Numbered from the stretch's first letter, positions 26,542 to 38,286 are shown. The stretch is 64,000 bases of DNA from an uncultured Polaribacter sp. (GCF_947503875.1 NZ_CANNFH010000003.1:1-64000); one strand, 5' to 3'. Numbers and translations: made by a program. The notes: generated by a model not told the origin, from the sequence alone.

Positions 26542-28314
26542 TTATGCCTTAAAATTAATTTTACGCATACGTAAGCTTTCTGGAGTAACTTCTAAATACT
26601 CGTCTGCTTTAATATATTCCATATTTTCTTCTAAAGAGAAATCAACTTTTGGAGCAATTTTCATAGCATCATCTGTACCAGATTTACGCATGTTTGTTAA
26701 TTGCTTTCCTTTAATTAAATTCACAGCCATATCATCAGATTTACTGTTTTCTCCAATTACTTGTCCAACATATATTTCTTGATTAATGTCTATAAAGAAA
26801 ACACCTCTATCTTGTAAACGGTTTAATGCATAAGCAGTTGCTTTACCAGCTGCAGAAGAAACAATTGCTCCTTTTACTTCTTCAGTAAAATCTCCTTTAT
26901 AAGGACCATATTCACTAAATCTGTGGTTAATAATTGCTGTACCACCTGTTGCTGTTAAAATTTTATTTCTTAAACCAATTAAACCTCTAGATGGTATAGA
27001 AAATTCTAAATGTTGTAAATCTCCTTTTGGTTCCATTACTAACATATCTCCTTTTCTTAAAGAAACTAAATTAATAGCTTTAGAAGCCATTTCTTCTGGC
27101 ACATCAATAGACAATGTTTCCATTGGCTCGTGTTTTTTACCATCTATTTCTTTAATAATTACTTGTGGTCTTCCCACCTGTAACTCATACCCTTCTCTAC
27201 GCATTGTTTCAATTAAAACAGATAAGTGTAAAACTCCACGTCCAAAAACATTAAATTTATCCTCACTATCTGTTGTTTCTACTTTTAATGCAAGATTCTT
27301 TTCTAATTCTTTAAATAACCTGTCTCTTAGGTGTCTAGAAGTTACAAATTTACCTTCTTTACCAAAGAAAGGAGAATTGTTAATGGTAAACAACATACTC
27401 ATTGTAGGTTGGTCAATCTCTGTTCTTGGTAATGCTTCTGGGTTTTCTAAATCTGCAATGGTATCTCCAATCTCAAAACCATCAAGACCAGTGATAGCAC
27501 AAATATCTCCACAAGGAACTTTATCTACTTGGGCTTTACCCATTCCTTCAAAAACGTGTAATTCTTTAATTCTTACTTTTTTAATAGAACCATCTGCCTT
27601 ACATAAACTGTAATCTTTACCTACTTCTAAATCTCCTCTAAATACACGTCCAATAGCAATTCTTCCCGTAAATTTAGAAAAATCTAAAGAAGTAATTTGC
27701 ATTTGTGGTGTTCCTTCATTGTATTTTGTTGCAGGTATAGATTCTAACACTGCATCTAATAAAGGTACAATATCTTCAGTTTCGTTTTTCCAATCTGTAG
27801 ACATCCAATTGTTCTTTGCAGAACCATAAATGGTAGTAAAGTCTAATTGTTCTTCAGTTGCTTCTAAAGCAAACATTAAATCAAAAACTTTTTCGTGAAC
27901 GATATCTGGAGTACAGTTTTCTTTATCTACTTTGTTTACCACTACAATTGGAGTTAATCCTAGCTCTAGTGCTTTACCTAGTACAAAACGCGTTTGTGGC
28001 ATAGGACCTTCAAAAGCATCAACTAATAATAAAACACCATCTGCCATTTTTAATACTCTTTCTACTTCTCCACCAAAATCGGCGTGACCAGGAGTATCAA
28101 TTACATTAATTTTTGTGTCTTTATATCTTACAGAAACGTTTTTAGAAAGAATTGTAATTCCTCTTTCACGCTCTAAGTCGTTATTATCTAACAATAAATC
28201 TGTACGTTCTTTACGCTCGTCTAAGATTTTTGCTTGATCTATAATTTTATCTACTAAAGTTGTTTTACCATGATCTACATGGGCAATAATTGCAATATTT
28301 CTGATTTCTTGCAT
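26542..28314 (-). CDS. typA: Translational GTPase TypA/BipA
   Basis: The 590-residue ribosome-associated GTPase has the P-loop AHVDHGKT at residues 11-18, switch motif RGITI near residue 50, [14 protein letters not shown] near residue 74 and the NKVDKE motif near residue 127. Domains II, III, V and the C-terminal BipA domain follow. It acts in 50S subunit assembly and translation under cold or stress. Length is normal and the gene is monocistronic. Confidence 0.96.
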   Translation of the reverse strand: MQEIRNIAIIAHVDHGKTTLVDKIIDQAKILDERKERTDLLLDNNDLERERGITILSKNVSVRYKDTKINVIDTPGHADFGGEVERVLKMADGVLLLVDAFEGPMPQTRFVLGKALELGLTPIVVVNKVDKENCTPDIVHEKVFDLMFALEATEEQLDFTTIYGSAKNNWMSTDWKNETEDIVPLLDAVLESIPATKYNEGTPQMQITSLDFSKFTGRIAIGRVFRGDLEVGKDYSLCKADGSIKKVRIKELHVFEGMGKAQVDKVPCGDICAITGLDGFEIGDTIADLENPEALPRTEIDQPTMSMLFTINNSPFFGKEGKFVTSRHLRDRLFKELEKNLALKVETTDSEDKFNVFGRGVLHLSVLIETMRREGYELQVGRPQVIIKEIDGKKHEPMETLSIDVPEEMASKAINLVSLRKGDMLVMEPKGDLQHLEFSIPSRGLIGLRNKILTATGGTAIINHRFSEYGPYKGDFTEEVKGAIVSSAAGKATAYALNRLQDRGVFFIDINQEIYVGQVIGENSKSDDMAVNLIKGKQLTNMRKSGTDDAMKIAPKVDFSLEENMEYIKADEYLEVTPESLRMRKINFKA

Positions 28315-28438
28315 TGGTAATTTCTTAAATTTCGTGCAAAAGTAGTCTTTTTAGATGAAACATTAGATGCTTTTTTTAAAAGTTTAACTGCCTAAAAATT
28401 AAAATACTATACACGGTTCGTTTTTATTTCATTTTCAC

Positions 28439-29491
28439 CTAAAAACAACCATTTTTAAGATTAAACAATTGTATGTTCATTTTTTTCTCTTTTAAAAATG
28501 AAATGGCTTTTTTACTACGCAAACCAGACTTACAATACACTACTAACTCTTTATCTTTTGGTATTAAGTGTATTTTATCTGCTAATTCATGCAATGGAAT
28601 GTGTAAACCACCAATATGAAACTCTTCTCTTTCCCACTCTTCTCGCACATCTAACAAATTATACTTTTCTATATTTTTTTGCAAGTCTGCTTTGGAAATT
28701 TCAATATCAAAAGTAATGCCGCAAAATAAATCGTAATTATTTTCTAAATCCGTAATTTTTAGAGTGGTATCTTTTTGAAAGTTAATAATAGTCTGACTTG
28801 CATTTAATGCGCTGTATAACAATAATTTATTAGCCAACACATTTCCAATACCTAAAATAATCTTAAGAGCCTCATTTGCCTGTAAACACCCAATAATGCC
28901 AGGTAATATGCCTAAAACTCCAATTTCTGAACAATTTGGCATTTCTTTTGGCTTTGGAGGTTCAGGGTACAAACATCTATACGTAGCACTTTGTTGGTAA
29001 TTAAAAACACTTACTTGCCCTTCAAATTTAAATATAGCTCCATAAACTAAAGGTTTATTAGTAATAACTGCAGCATCGTTGGTTAAATATCTTGTAGAAA
29101 AATTATCACTACCATCTAAAATAACATCGTATTTCGTAAACAACGAAAGCGCGTTTTCTTTTGTCAATTTATTAGTATGCACATCAAATTTTACAAAGGG
29201 ATTTAGTTTAGATAAACGCTTTGCAGCAATTTCTGACTTAGAGAAACCAATATCGTCTATGGTGTACAATATCTGTCTTTGTAAATTACTTTGTGCTACT
29301 ACATCATCATCTATAATTCCTATGGTGCCAACTCCTGCAGCAGTTAAGTATTGTAAAATAGGACATCCTAATCCTCCTGCTCCAATAACCAATACTTTGG
29401 CTTGTTTTAGTTTTAACTGCCCAACTTCTCCTATTTCACTTAAAATAAGATGCCTATCGTATTGTTTTTTTTCTCCTTTTGTGAATTCCAT
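28439..29491 (-). CDS. thiF: ThiF/MoeB-type adenylyltransferase with rhodanese domain
   Basis: The 350-residue fusion has an N-terminal E1-like domain with the ATP-binding GAGGLGCP (residues 37-44) and DGSDNFSTRYL near residue 132. A C-terminal rhodanese domain (about 265-350) has its active Cys320 in YCKSGLRSKKA. As the last gene of the thiamine operon it should adenylate the C-terminal glycine of ThiS and help load sulfur. The same architecture is called MoeB or HesA elsewhere, so a second role in molybdopterin synthesis is possible. The zinc CxxC pairs of classic ThiF are not obvious. Confidence 0.9.
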   Translation of the reverse strand: MEFTKGEKKQYDRHLILSEIGEVGQLKLKQAKVLVIGAGGLGCPILQYLTAAGVGTIGIIDDDVVAQSNLQRQILYTIDDIGFSKSEIAAKRLSKLNPFVKFDVHTNKLTKENALSLFTKYDVILDGSDNFSTRYLTNDAAVITNKPLVYGAIFKFEGQVSVFNYQQSATYRCLYPEPPKPKEMPNCSEIGVLGILPGIIGCLQANEALKIILGIGNVLANKLLLYSALNASQTIINFQKDTTLKITDLENNYDLFCGITFDIEISKADLQKNIEKYNLLDVREEWEREEFHIGGLHIPLHELADKIHLIPKDKELVVYCKSGLRSKKAISFLKEKKMNIQLFNLKNGCF

Positions 29492-29497
29492 TTTGTA

Positions 29498-30613
29498 TCA
29501 AACCTTTTCAAAATGTTCCCAATCTTTCCAAACCACCTCTAAACCTCTACTTTTAAGCATGCTCACAATTTCTTCTGTACCACGTTCATCAGAAATTTCA
29601 AACTGCTCTAAAGATTCTGGCTCTACAGCGTATCCACCAGGGTTTGTTTTAGATTCTGCGCTAATAGAAGTAATTCCTAAATTAACAATATTGTTTCTAA
29701 AAATTTCACTTTCTCTTGTAGACATCGATAATTCTACATCTTCATCTAACAAACGAAAAGCACAAATTAATTGTACCAAATCTGCATCTTTCATCTCTAC
29801 TTTTGGCTCTAAACCACCTGAATGTGGTCTTAAACGCGGAAATGAAATAGAATACTTTGTTTGCCAGTATGTTTTCTTTAAGTATTGTAAATGTAATGCT
29901 GTAAAAAAGCTATCTGCTCGCCAATCTTCCAAACCAAACAAAGCGCCTACTCCTATTTTATGAATACCAGCTTTACCCAATCTATCTGGAGTATCTAAAC
30001 GATAATCAAAATTAGATTTTTTTCCTTTAGGATGGTGTTTTTTATATTCTTCTCTATGATAGGTTTCTTGATAGACTAAAACTGCATACAAACCGCTTTC
30101 TATTAAACTTTCGTATTCCTCTTTATCTAAAGGTTGTACCTCTATAGTTATATTAGAAAATTGAGATCGTATTAATTGAATTGCATTTTTAATATAGTTT
30201 ACACCTACAGTTTTATTGGCTTCTCCTGTAACCAAAAGAATATGATCATATCCTTTATCTTTTAAAAAAGCCACTTCTTTTAGAATTTCTGAGTCCGTTA
30301 ATGTTCTGCGTGGTATTTTATTGGTCATACTAAAACCACAATAGGTACAAATATTTTGGCACTCATTACTAAGATACATGGGTACATACATTTGTATAGT
30401 GTTTCCAAATCTTTTTTTAGTAAGCAACTGACTTTTTTGTGCCATTTGCTCTATAAATGGTTTTCCTGCAGGAGATATTAACGCTTTAAAATCTTCTAAA
30501 TCAATTTTTTCTTTGGCTAAAGCCGATTGCACATCTTCTGTAGTTTTTTTAAAAATACTTTGCAGCGTTTCCTCCCAATTGTAAGTATCAAATAGTTCTT
30601 TAAAATGGCTCAT
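29498..30613 (-). CDS. thiH: 2-iminoacetate synthase ThiH
   Basis: The 371-residue radical SAM enzyme cleaves tyrosine to dehydroglycine for thiazole formation, releasing p-cresol. The cluster motif CxxxCxxC is at Cys85, Cys89 and Cys92 (CQNICTYCGFS). PRLRPHSGG near residue 260 and the TRESEIFRNN segment near residue 303 are typical of ThiH. Its use of tyrosine fits the absence of thiO from this operon. It lies 4 nt after thiG and 6 nt before thiF. Confidence 0.96.
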   Translation of the reverse strand: MSHFKELFDTYNWEETLQSIFKKTTEDVQSALAKEKIDLEDFKALISPAGKPFIEQMAQKSQLLTKKRFGNTIQMYVPMYLSNECQNICTYCGFSMTNKIPRRTLTDSEILKEVAFLKDKGYDHILLVTGEANKTVGVNYIKNAIQLIRSQFSNITIEVQPLDKEEYESLIESGLYAVLVYQETYHREEYKKHHPKGKKSNFDYRLDTPDRLGKAGIHKIGVGALFGLEDWRADSFFTALHLQYLKKTYWQTKYSISFPRLRPHSGGLEPKVEMKDADLVQLICAFRLLDEDVELSMSTRESEIFRNNIVNLGITSISAESKTNPGGYAVEPESLEQFEISDERGTEEIVSMLKSRGLEVVWKDWEHFEKV

Positions 30614-30617
30614 ATTT

Positions 30618-31388
30618 TTAATTTAAAAAAGACGTTAGCGGACTACTTGCTTCTGCAGTATTTTTTATGCTAGCCAGTTTTGCTTCAAAAGCCATTCTGC
30701 CAGCAATAACTGCTTTTTCAAATGCTTTTGCCATTTTTACAGGATCTTTAGAAACTGCTATTGCTGTATTTACTAAAACAGCATCTGCACCTAATTCCAT
30801 AGCAAATGCAGCGTGAGATGGAGCTCCAATACCAGCATCTACAATTACAGGTACATTAGATTGTTCTATAATTATTTCTAAAAAATCAACAGTTTTTAAA
30901 CCTTTATTACTTCCAATGGGTGCACCCAAAGGCATTACACATTGCACACCAACATCTTCTAAACGTTTACACAAAACAGGGTCTGCATGTATATAAGGCA
31001 TTACTACAAAACCTAATTTCACCAATTCTTCTGCTGCTTTTAAAGTTTCTATAGCGTCTGGTAATAAATACCTAGGATCTGGATGAATTTCTAATTTTAC
31101 CCAGTTGGTTTCTAGGGCTTCTCTAGACAATTCTGCCGCAAAAACTGCTTCTTTCGCATTTCTTACACCAGAGGTGTTTGGTAATAAATTAATGTGCGAA
31201 TGATTTAAATGGGTTAAAATATCATCGTCATTATTGTTAATATCTACTCTTTTTAAAGCCACTGTTACCAACTCGCTTTTAGAGGCCAATAAAGCTTCTT
31301 TCATTACCATTGAAGAACTAAACTTACCAGTTCCTGTAAATAATCTAGAGCTAAATTCTTTATTTGCTATTTTTAATATGTCAATCAT
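30618..31388 (-). CDS. thiG: Thiazole synthase ThiG
   Basis: The 256-residue TIM-barrel enzyme condenses 1-deoxyxylulose-5-phosphate, dehydroglycine and ThiS-thiocarboxylate into the thiazole. The Schiff-base lysine is probably Lys98 in [10 protein letters not shown]. Phosphate-binding glycine-rich loops are at [15 protein letters not shown] and [12 protein letters not shown]. Length matches ThiG well. It sits between thiE and thiH with gaps under 10 nt. Confidence 0.97.
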   Translation of the reverse strand: MIDILKIANKEFSSRLFTGTGKFSSSMVMKEALLASKSELVTVALKRVDINNNDDDILTHLNHSHINLLPNTSGVRNAKEAVFAAELSREALETNWVKLEIHPDPRYLLPDAIETLKAAEELVKLGFVVMPYIHADPVLCKRLEDVGVQCVMPLGAPIGSNKGLKTVDFLEIIIEQSNVPVIVDAGIGAPSHAAFAMELGADAVLVNTAIAVSKDPVKMAKAFEKAVIAGRMAFEAKLASIKNTAEASSPLTSFLN

Positions 31389-31395
31389 TTTTTAG

Positions 31396-32043
31396 CTATT
31401 TTTTGTTTAAATCATACACTTGTTCACGAGTGCTTTCATCTTCTAAAATTTTATGAAAAGTGGAAATTTTATTAAAATCGTTTGTAATTTCACTAGATAC
31501 AGCCAAGCCATACAAACCCAAATTTTTAAACTTGGTTGCATTTTGTAAAGTAACCCCTCCAATTGCCAAAATTGGTGTTGTAGCTTGTAATGCACCAATA
31601 ATTTTTTGATAACCTTCAAAACCTAAAACAGGACTCAATTCTTTTTTTGTTTTTGTAAATTGAAAAGGACCTAAACCAATATAATCTACATTTTTAGCAA
31701 CTAATTTTTCACAATCATTTAAGGTATTTGCTGTACCACCTATGGTGTACCATTTGCCTAAATACTCACGTGCTTTTAGTGGGCAAAAATCGTTTTTACC
31801 TAAATGTACACCATCTGCATTTACTAATTTTGCAATTTTATAAAAGTCGTTAATAATTAATCTTGTTTGGTAGAATGCTGTTATTTCTCTCGCTTTTTTT
31901 GCGGTTTCTAAAACCGTATCAAAATCTACATTTTTTAACCTTAATTGTACACAAGCAATTCCAGAAACACAAGCCTGCTTTATATTTTGCAAATGTGCCT
32001 CTGTATCTTTTCCTTGTGATATATAATGTAATTTGTGTATCAT
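31396..32043 (-). CDS. thiE: Thiamine phosphate synthase ThiE
   Basis: The 215-residue TIM-barrel enzyme joins HMP-pyrophosphate and thiazole phosphate to thiamine phosphate. The family motifs are present: ADGVHLGKND near residue 75, the glycine stretch YTIGGTANTL near residue 97, and GLGPFQFTKTKKE near residue 124 with the Thr-Lys pyrophosphate site. It overlaps thiD by 4 nt. This copy keeps the catalytic motifs, in contrast to the divergent paralogue at 32822-33415. Confidence 0.92.
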   Translation of the reverse strand: MIHKLHYISQGKDTEAHLQNIKQACVSGIACVQLRLKNVDFDTVLETAKKAREITAFYQTRLIINDFYKIAKLVNADGVHLGKNDFCPLKAREYLGKWYTIGGTANTLNDCEKLVAKNVDYIGLGPFQFTKTKKELSPVLGFEGYQKIIGALQATTPILAIGGVTLQNATKFKNLGLYGLAVSSEITNDFNKISTFHKILEDESTREQVYDLNKK

Positions 32044-32810
32044 TTTAATTGATAATTGTGGGTTCCTAATAAAGAAGTATTTGATGTTAAAAAGTACTCG
32101 ATATACTTTTTTGTTTTTTTACAAGCTACTTCTATTGTATTATGCTGCGTTAAATTAGCAGCTAAAGAAGATGATAAAACGCAACCACTTCCATGTTTTT
32201 CAGAAATTTTATGTATGTTTTCTTTTGAAGGCTCTAAAGTGATTTTTATATTTTTATTATAAATAATTTGATCCCAACCTTTTTTATGAACTCTATGACC
32301 TCCTTTTAAATATAAATTGGTTCTTTCTGTTATAAATTGAATGGTTTCTTCTACCGATTTTTCTGGAAATAAAGCTTTTATCTCATCATAATTTGGGGTG
32401 ATAAAAAAACAATTTTTAAATACCTTTTCTAAAATTTCTAAATTTTGATGCGAATGAAATGTAAAACCAGCACTCGCTTTTAATACAGGATCTAAAATTA
32501 TTTTAATGTTAGGATTTTGTTCTTTTAATAAAATAGTAACTTCTAACAAGGTTGCCCAAGATTCTATAATACCAATTTTAACAGTGTCTATTAAAAAACG
32601 TTTAAAAAGTATTTTAATCTGATTTAAAATAACCTGTTTTTCTATCCAAATACACGCTTTAAAAGCAGTATCATTTTGAACTGTAACTGCTGTACAAACC
32701 GATAAACCATAAAGATTATGGGCCTCAAACGTTTTAATATCTGATGTAATGCCTGCACCACTAGATGGATCTAAACCTGCAATTGTTAAAATATATGCTT
32801 TGGGTTTCAT
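32040..32810 (-). CDS. thiD: Hydroxymethylpyrimidine/phosphomethylpyrimidine kinase ThiD
   Basis: The 256-residue ribokinase-like enzyme phosphorylates HMP and HMP phosphate. Visible marks are IAGLDPSSGAGITSDIKTFE at the N-terminus, a central ILDPVLKASAG, and the C-terminal anion-hole segment KHGSGCVLSSSLAA near residue 209. Length is normal. It is coupled to thiE by a 4-nt overlap and follows the TenI-like gene by 11 nt. Confidence 0.94.
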   Translation of the reverse strand: MKPKAYILTIAGLDPSSGAGITSDIKTFEAHNLYGLSVCTAVTVQNDTAFKACIWIEKQVILNQIKILFKRFLIDTVKIGIIESWATLLEVTILLKEQNPNIKIILDPVLKASAGFTFHSHQNLEILEKVFKNCFFITPNYDEIKALFPEKSVEETIQFITERTNLYLKGGHRVHKKGWDQIIYNKNIKITLEPSKENIHKISEKHGSGCVLSSSLAANLTQHNTIEVACKKTKKYIEYFLTSNTSLLGTHNYQLK

Positions 32811-32821
32811 AAAAAATATTT

Positions 32822-33415
32822 TTAAGCGTTTTTATACACTGTATTTATTTGCACAAAACTTTCCACAGGATTTTTCGCATTCCAAATGCCGCCTAAAACT
32901 CCAATTCCCTTATAACCTAGCTGCAACGTTTCTTGTATGTTTTTTGAATGAATGCCACCCATACCAATAATAACTTTATCTATATGGTTTACATCAAATC
33001 CTTTTCCTTCATATCCTTTTTTAGAAATTGATGTAAAAACGGGACTTAACAAATGATAATCAAATTCAAAATAACAATCTTTTAAAACTTCTGGTTCATG
33101 AAAAGAAGAGCTAATTGTTTTACCATACATGTTTAAATTTTTAAAATACGCACTTGGATTCTCTATGTGATATTTACGTTTTTGCTCTTGAAAATGAATG
33201 CCTTTTAAATCAAAGTCATTTATTAATTCATGATAATAATGTAATACAATTCGGTTATGGTATTTTTTGTCTATTTTATTTAAATAGGCAACATGCTCTT
33301 CGTAGTTTTTTTCTGGTTTTCTTAAATGATAATACTGCAACCCTTCTTTAAACAATTGGTGCAAAATTTCAATTTCGTTTGCAATATCTTTTTCTGGAGC
33401 AATAAGTACAATCAT
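32822..33415 (-). CDS. Second ThiE-family protein, TenI-like
   Basis: The 197-residue product is a divergent thiamine phosphate synthase-fold protein. It keeps LSPVFTSISKKGYEGKG near residue 122 and the GMGGIHSKN phosphate loop near residue 151, but the VHLG.ND motif of true ThiE is replaced by KGIHFQEQK. It thus looks like TenI, the thiazole tautomerase of Bacillus. Its position directly after thiC supports a role in the thiazole branch. A weak or specialised ThiE activity is the alternative. A structured RNA element separates it from thiC. Confidence 0.8.
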   Translation of the reverse strand: MIVLIAPEKDIANEIEILHQLFKEGLQYYHLRKPEKNYEEHVAYLNKIDKKYHNRIVLHYYHELINDFDLKGIHFQEQKRKYHIENPSAYFKNLNMYGKTISSSFHEPEVLKDCYFEFDYHLLSPVFTSISKKGYEGKGFDVNHIDKVIIGMGGIHSKNIQETLQLGYKGIGVLGGIWNAKNPVESFVQINTVYKNA

Positions 33416-33478
33416 ATTTTTTATTAATTTATATACAGATTATTTTGATTTTACAACTTGTAATGGCAACTCTATTTT

Positions 33479-33562
33479 GAGTTAGGGATTGAAGTGGCAT
33501 CCTTTTGTTTTTACAAAAGATAAAACGGAAAGCCCGACCACGCTCTAAAAGCGTGGGAACTT
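33479..33562. ncRNA. Structured intergenic RNA element, copy 2 (Flavo-1-like?)
   Basis: This copy is compact. The outer helix GAGTT (33479-33483) / AACTT (33558-33562) encloses GGG (33485-33487) pairing with CCC, the hairpin ATCCTTTTGT / ACAAAAGAT, and a strong 7-bp hairpin CCACGCT / AGCGTGG. Conserved junction segments ATTGAAGTGG and AACGGAAAG match the other two copies. It sits in the thiC to tenI-like gap, 10 nt past the thiC stop on the minus strand, so it is transcribed inside the thiamine operon. Confidence 0.65.
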
Positions 33563-33572
33563 CCATAAAATA

Positions 33573-35462
<1,890 letters not shown>

Positions 35463-35474
35463 TTAAAAGTAATT

Positions 35475-35678
35475 TTAACCACCTTGTGTGGATTTAATTA
35501 TTAAAACATCATCATTATCTTGAAGCGTTTGCAAAGACCAATCGGTTTTTTTTATAACACTGCCATTAATAGCAATAGCAATCCCGTTCGTTTTTATGTT
35601 TAAAAAACGAACTAAATCTTCTAACGCTAATGTTTCTGAAAATTGATGATTTTCTTGGTTTACTTTTATAGTAATCAT
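35475..35678 (-). CDS. thiS: Sulfur carrier protein ThiS
   Basis: The 67-residue ubiquitin-like protein ends in Gly-Gly (STQGG), the site of adenylation by ThiF and thiocarboxylation. The NGIAIAINGSVIKKTDW segment is typical. It is the first gene of the thiamine operon and starts about 50 nt after the TPP riboswitch aptamer. Confidence 0.95.
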   Translation of the reverse strand: MITIKVNQENHQFSETLALEDLVRFLNIKTNGIAIAINGSVIKKTDWSLQTLQDNDDVLIIKSTQGG

Positions 35679-35728
35679 GTTTATACGATTTTACTGTAAA
35701 CCAAAGAGAAGTAACAATACTAAATCTA

Positions 35729-35811
35729 AGCAACTTTTTCCTACGTTGGTATTAACCAAATCAGGTTCTAAGGATTTTTCTCAAACTAATTTAATAGCTA
35801 CTCCTAAAGTT
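35729..35811 (-). promoter_or_regulatory. TPP riboswitch (THI element) leading the thi operon
   Basis: Read on the minus strand, the segment contains TTTAGGAGTAGC, then TTGAGAAAAATCCTTAGAA, then CCTGATTTGGTTAATACC and AACGTAGGAAAAAGTTG. These are the conserved halves of the THI aptamer (the CUGAGA-like and ACCUGAUCUGG-UAAUACC-GCGUAGG parts). It is followed by thiS after about 50 nt. A possible -7 element, TATCTTTA (35819-35826), would start the transcript right at the aptamer. Thiamine pyrophosphate should switch the operon off. Confidence 0.93.
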
Positions 35812-35954
35812 TACTATGTAAAGATAACAAGAAAACTATTTAAAAACGTGACTTTTAACTTTAAATTTTAGGCTAGTACTAATATTAATAAACTTGAATA
35901 GAATTTACCTGAAAATTATAAGTACGCCGTTTTTTCTTTAGCTATTTAAAAAAA

Positions 35955-35992
35955 AAGCAGCATTTTTAGTTTTTACCCTAAAAATACTGCTT
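35955..35992 (-). terminator. Intrinsic terminator after the symporter gene
   Basis: The stem AAGCAG-ATTTTTAG / CTAAAAAT-CTGCTT (one C-A mismatch) is followed on the minus strand by a run of T. The remaining sequence between here and the riboswitch (about 35830-35950) shows no gene. Confidence 0.75.
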
Positions 35993-36039
35993 AAAGAATG
36001 CTATAAAATGTGAAGCTATTGTAAAATTAAAAAAGCCTT

Positions 36040-37368
36040 TTACTTCACTTTATCGTAATTGTCATCCCAATTTTTAGGCTGGGGATTTTCTTTTAATTTC
36101 CCTAAGGACTTTGCAACAAGCATAGAAACTGTAGCATCTCCTGTAACGTTTACAACAGTTCTGCACATATCTAAAGGCCTATCTACAGCAAAAATAAGTG
36201 CAATACCAATAGGTAAAAATTCCGCAGGAAAACCAATAGTTTCTAAAACAATTACCAACATTACAATACCTGCACTTGGCACTGCAGCACTACCAATAGA
36301 TGCTAAAACAGAAGTACCAATTATTACCAATTGATTGCTTAAGGTTAAGCCTTCTGGCCATAAAACTTGCATTATAAAAACGGCTGCAATTCCTTGGTAT
36401 AAACTTGTACCATCCATATTTACAGTAGCACCAACTGGTAAAACAAAACCAGATACTTCTTTGTCTACACCTAAATGCTCTTCTACCCTTTCCATAGTTA
36501 CAGGTAAAGTGGCTGCACTAGAACTTGTAGAAAAAGCTAATAATTGTGCTGGACTAATTTGTTTTAAAAACCAAATTGGCGATTTTTTTGTGTAGATACT
36601 AACTAAGGTAAGATAAAAAGTAATCATTAACAACAAACCACCAAGCACGCATAAAGCATAAGATAGTAGTTTTACTAAAATTTCTGTATCATCAAAAGCT
36701 ATAATTACGTTTGCTAATAATGCAAAAACAGCATAAGGCGCAAAAAGCATAATTAAATCTACCATTTTCATTACCATTTCATTTAAAGAATCGAAAAAGT
36801 CTACCAATGGTTTTGCTTTTTTTTCTGATATTAATAACAAAGAAATTCCTACAAATAAAGCAAAGAAAATTATTTGCAACATACTGGCATCCGTAAATGC
36901 TTTAAAAATATTACTCGGAAAAATATCTACCAAAGCTTGTAAAGGCCCTGCATCATTTTGTGCACCTGCCTTTGTCAACTTATCAGTTACACCAGATGAC
37001 GTAGCGTATTTTTCTTTTATTTTAGAAATAGTATCTATAGACATGCCTGTGCCCGGTTTCACCAAATTTACAATACCTAAACCTATTATAACAGCAACAA
37101 TGGTTGTAGAAAGGTAAATACCAATTGTTCTAAAACCCATTTTTTTGATTTTAGAAATATCTTTTAAATCGGAAATTCCTTTAATTAAAGATGCCAAAAT
37201 TAGCGGAACAGCAATTAGTTTTAATAGATTTATAAAAATTGTACCAAATGGTTTTATCCAATCTGTTACAAAGCCTTTCCCTCCATCTATATTATTCATG
37301 ACAAAGCCAAAAATAATACCCAATGCCATTCCTATTAAAATTTTCCAGTGTAGTGCTAAGTTTTTCAT
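36040..37368 (-). CDS. Dicarboxylate/amino acid:cation symporter (DAACS family)
   Basis: The 442-residue membrane protein has about eight transmembrane segments and two re-entrant loops of the glutamate transporter fold. HP1 carries the serine-rich STSSSAATLPVT near residue 281, TM7 carries VNMDGTSLYQ near residue 315, and a conserved DRPLDMCRTVVNVTGD lies near residue 398. Substrates are probably glutamate, aspartate or C4-dicarboxylates with Na+ or H+. It is a single gene. Confidence 0.94.
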   Translation of the reverse strand: MKNLALHWKILIGMALGIIFGFVMNNIDGGKGFVTDWIKPFGTIFINLLKLIAVPLILASLIKGISDLKDISKIKKMGFRTIGIYLSTTIVAVIIGLGIVNLVKPGTGMSIDTISKIKEKYATSSGVTDKLTKAGAQNDAGPLQALVDIFPSNIFKAFTDASMLQIIFFALFVGISLLLISEKKAKPLVDFFDSLNEMVMKMVDLIMLFAPYAVFALLANVIIAFDDTEILVKLLSYALCVLGGLLLMITFYLTLVSIYTKKSPIWFLKQISPAQLLAFSTSSSAATLPVTMERVEEHLGVDKEVSGFVLPVGATVNMDGTSLYQGIAAVFIMQVLWPEGLTLSNQLVIIGTSVLASIGSAAVPSAGIVMLVIVLETIGFPAEFLPIGIALIFAVDRPLDMCRTVVNVTGDATVSMLVAKSLGKLKENPQPKNWDDNYDKVK

Positions 37369-37488
37369 TAATTCTTTTACCTTTTTAAAAATTGAAAGAT
37401 AAAAAAATATTTAATTTTTCCGTGACTTTATTTATATATTGTGTCATATTTTTAGAGAACAAACATATTCATTATTAAAAATATAAAA

Positions 37489-38139
37489 ATGGCAGGAATT
37501 TTAGATTTATTAAACAGTGATTTAGGAAAGCAAATTATATCTGGAGTAGCAGGCTCTACAGGAACAGATTCTGGCAAAGCAGGAAATGTATTAACAATGG
37601 CGTTACCAGTTTTAATGAAAGCAATGGAACGCAATACTGCAACACCAGAAGGTGCACAAGGCTTACAAAACGCTTTAGAAAATAAGCATGATGGCAGTAT
37701 TTTAGACAACTTAGGTGGTTTTTTTGGTGGTGGTGTAGATGATGCTGTAAAACAAGATGGAGCAGGAATTTTAAAACATGTTCTTGGTGCTAAACAATCT
37801 GGAGTTGAACAAATTATTGGTCAGAAATCTGGTTTAGATGCGGGTGCTGTTGGTAATATATTAAAAGTAGCGGCACCAATTTTAATGGGAGTTTTAGGAA
37901 AGCAAAAAAGAGAACAAAACATTACAGATTCTAACGGAATTGGAGGTCTTTTAGGCGGTTTATTAGGCGGTGCAAGTAATTCTGGACCAGTAACTACAGA
38001 ACAAAGTTTCTTGGAAAAAATACTAGATGCAGATGGTGATGGTAGCGTTATAGATGACGTTGCTGGAATGTTTTTAGGCGGTGCTGAAAAAAAATCTGGA
38101 GGATTAGGTGGAATGCTTGGTGGTCTTTTTGGAAAATAA
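37489..38139 (+). CDS. DUF937 domain-containing protein
   Basis: The 216-residue protein fits DUF937. Alternating Gly-rich turns and helices occur twice: residues about 1-75 contain GVAGSTGTDSGKAGNVLTMA, and a similar unit at about 100-150 contains GLDAGAVGNILKVA, so the domain looks duplicated. The C-terminal part is extremely Gly-rich and carries DADGDGSVIDDVAG, an EF-hand-like acidic loop. No signal peptide is seen. Function is unknown. Confidence 0.85.
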   Translation: MAGILDLLNSDLGKQIISGVAGSTGTDSGKAGNVLTMALPVLMKAMERNTATPEGAQGLQNALENKHDGSILDNLGGFFGGGVDDAVKQDGAGILKHVLGAKQSGVEQIIGQKSGLDAGAVGNILKVAAPILMGVLGKQKREQNITDSNGIGGLLGGLLGGASNSGPVTTEQSFLEKILDADGDGSVIDDVAGMFLGGAEKKSGGLGGMLGGLFGK

Positions 38140-38225
38140 AATCAGGTATGAAGTTTGAAGTTTGAAAAAAAACTAAAATGTTTATACTAAAATCACTAAA
38201 CTAATTTCAATAAATTAATAAAAGT

Positions 38226-38260
38226 AAAAAGCTCAAAATCTTTACGATTTTGAGCTTTTT
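38226..38260. terminator. Bidirectional intrinsic terminator
   Basis: The perfect 15-bp stem AAAAAGCTCAAAATC / GATTTTGAGCTTTTT closes a 5-nt loop. It lies between the convergent DUF937 and T9SS protein genes. Confidence 0.92.
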
Positions 38261-38286
38261 TATTGAACCTCTTCTTTTTTCTATAT

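Noticed and set aside
29079-29963. Long plus-strand open frame of about 294 codons
   Set aside because: It lies opposite thiF and thiH, which have full motifs and correct lengths; its translation shows no known domain and the composition of a shadow frame.
35677-35871. Plus-strand open frame over the thi leader
   Set aside because: It coincides with the TPP riboswitch on the other strand, which explains the sequence conservation there.
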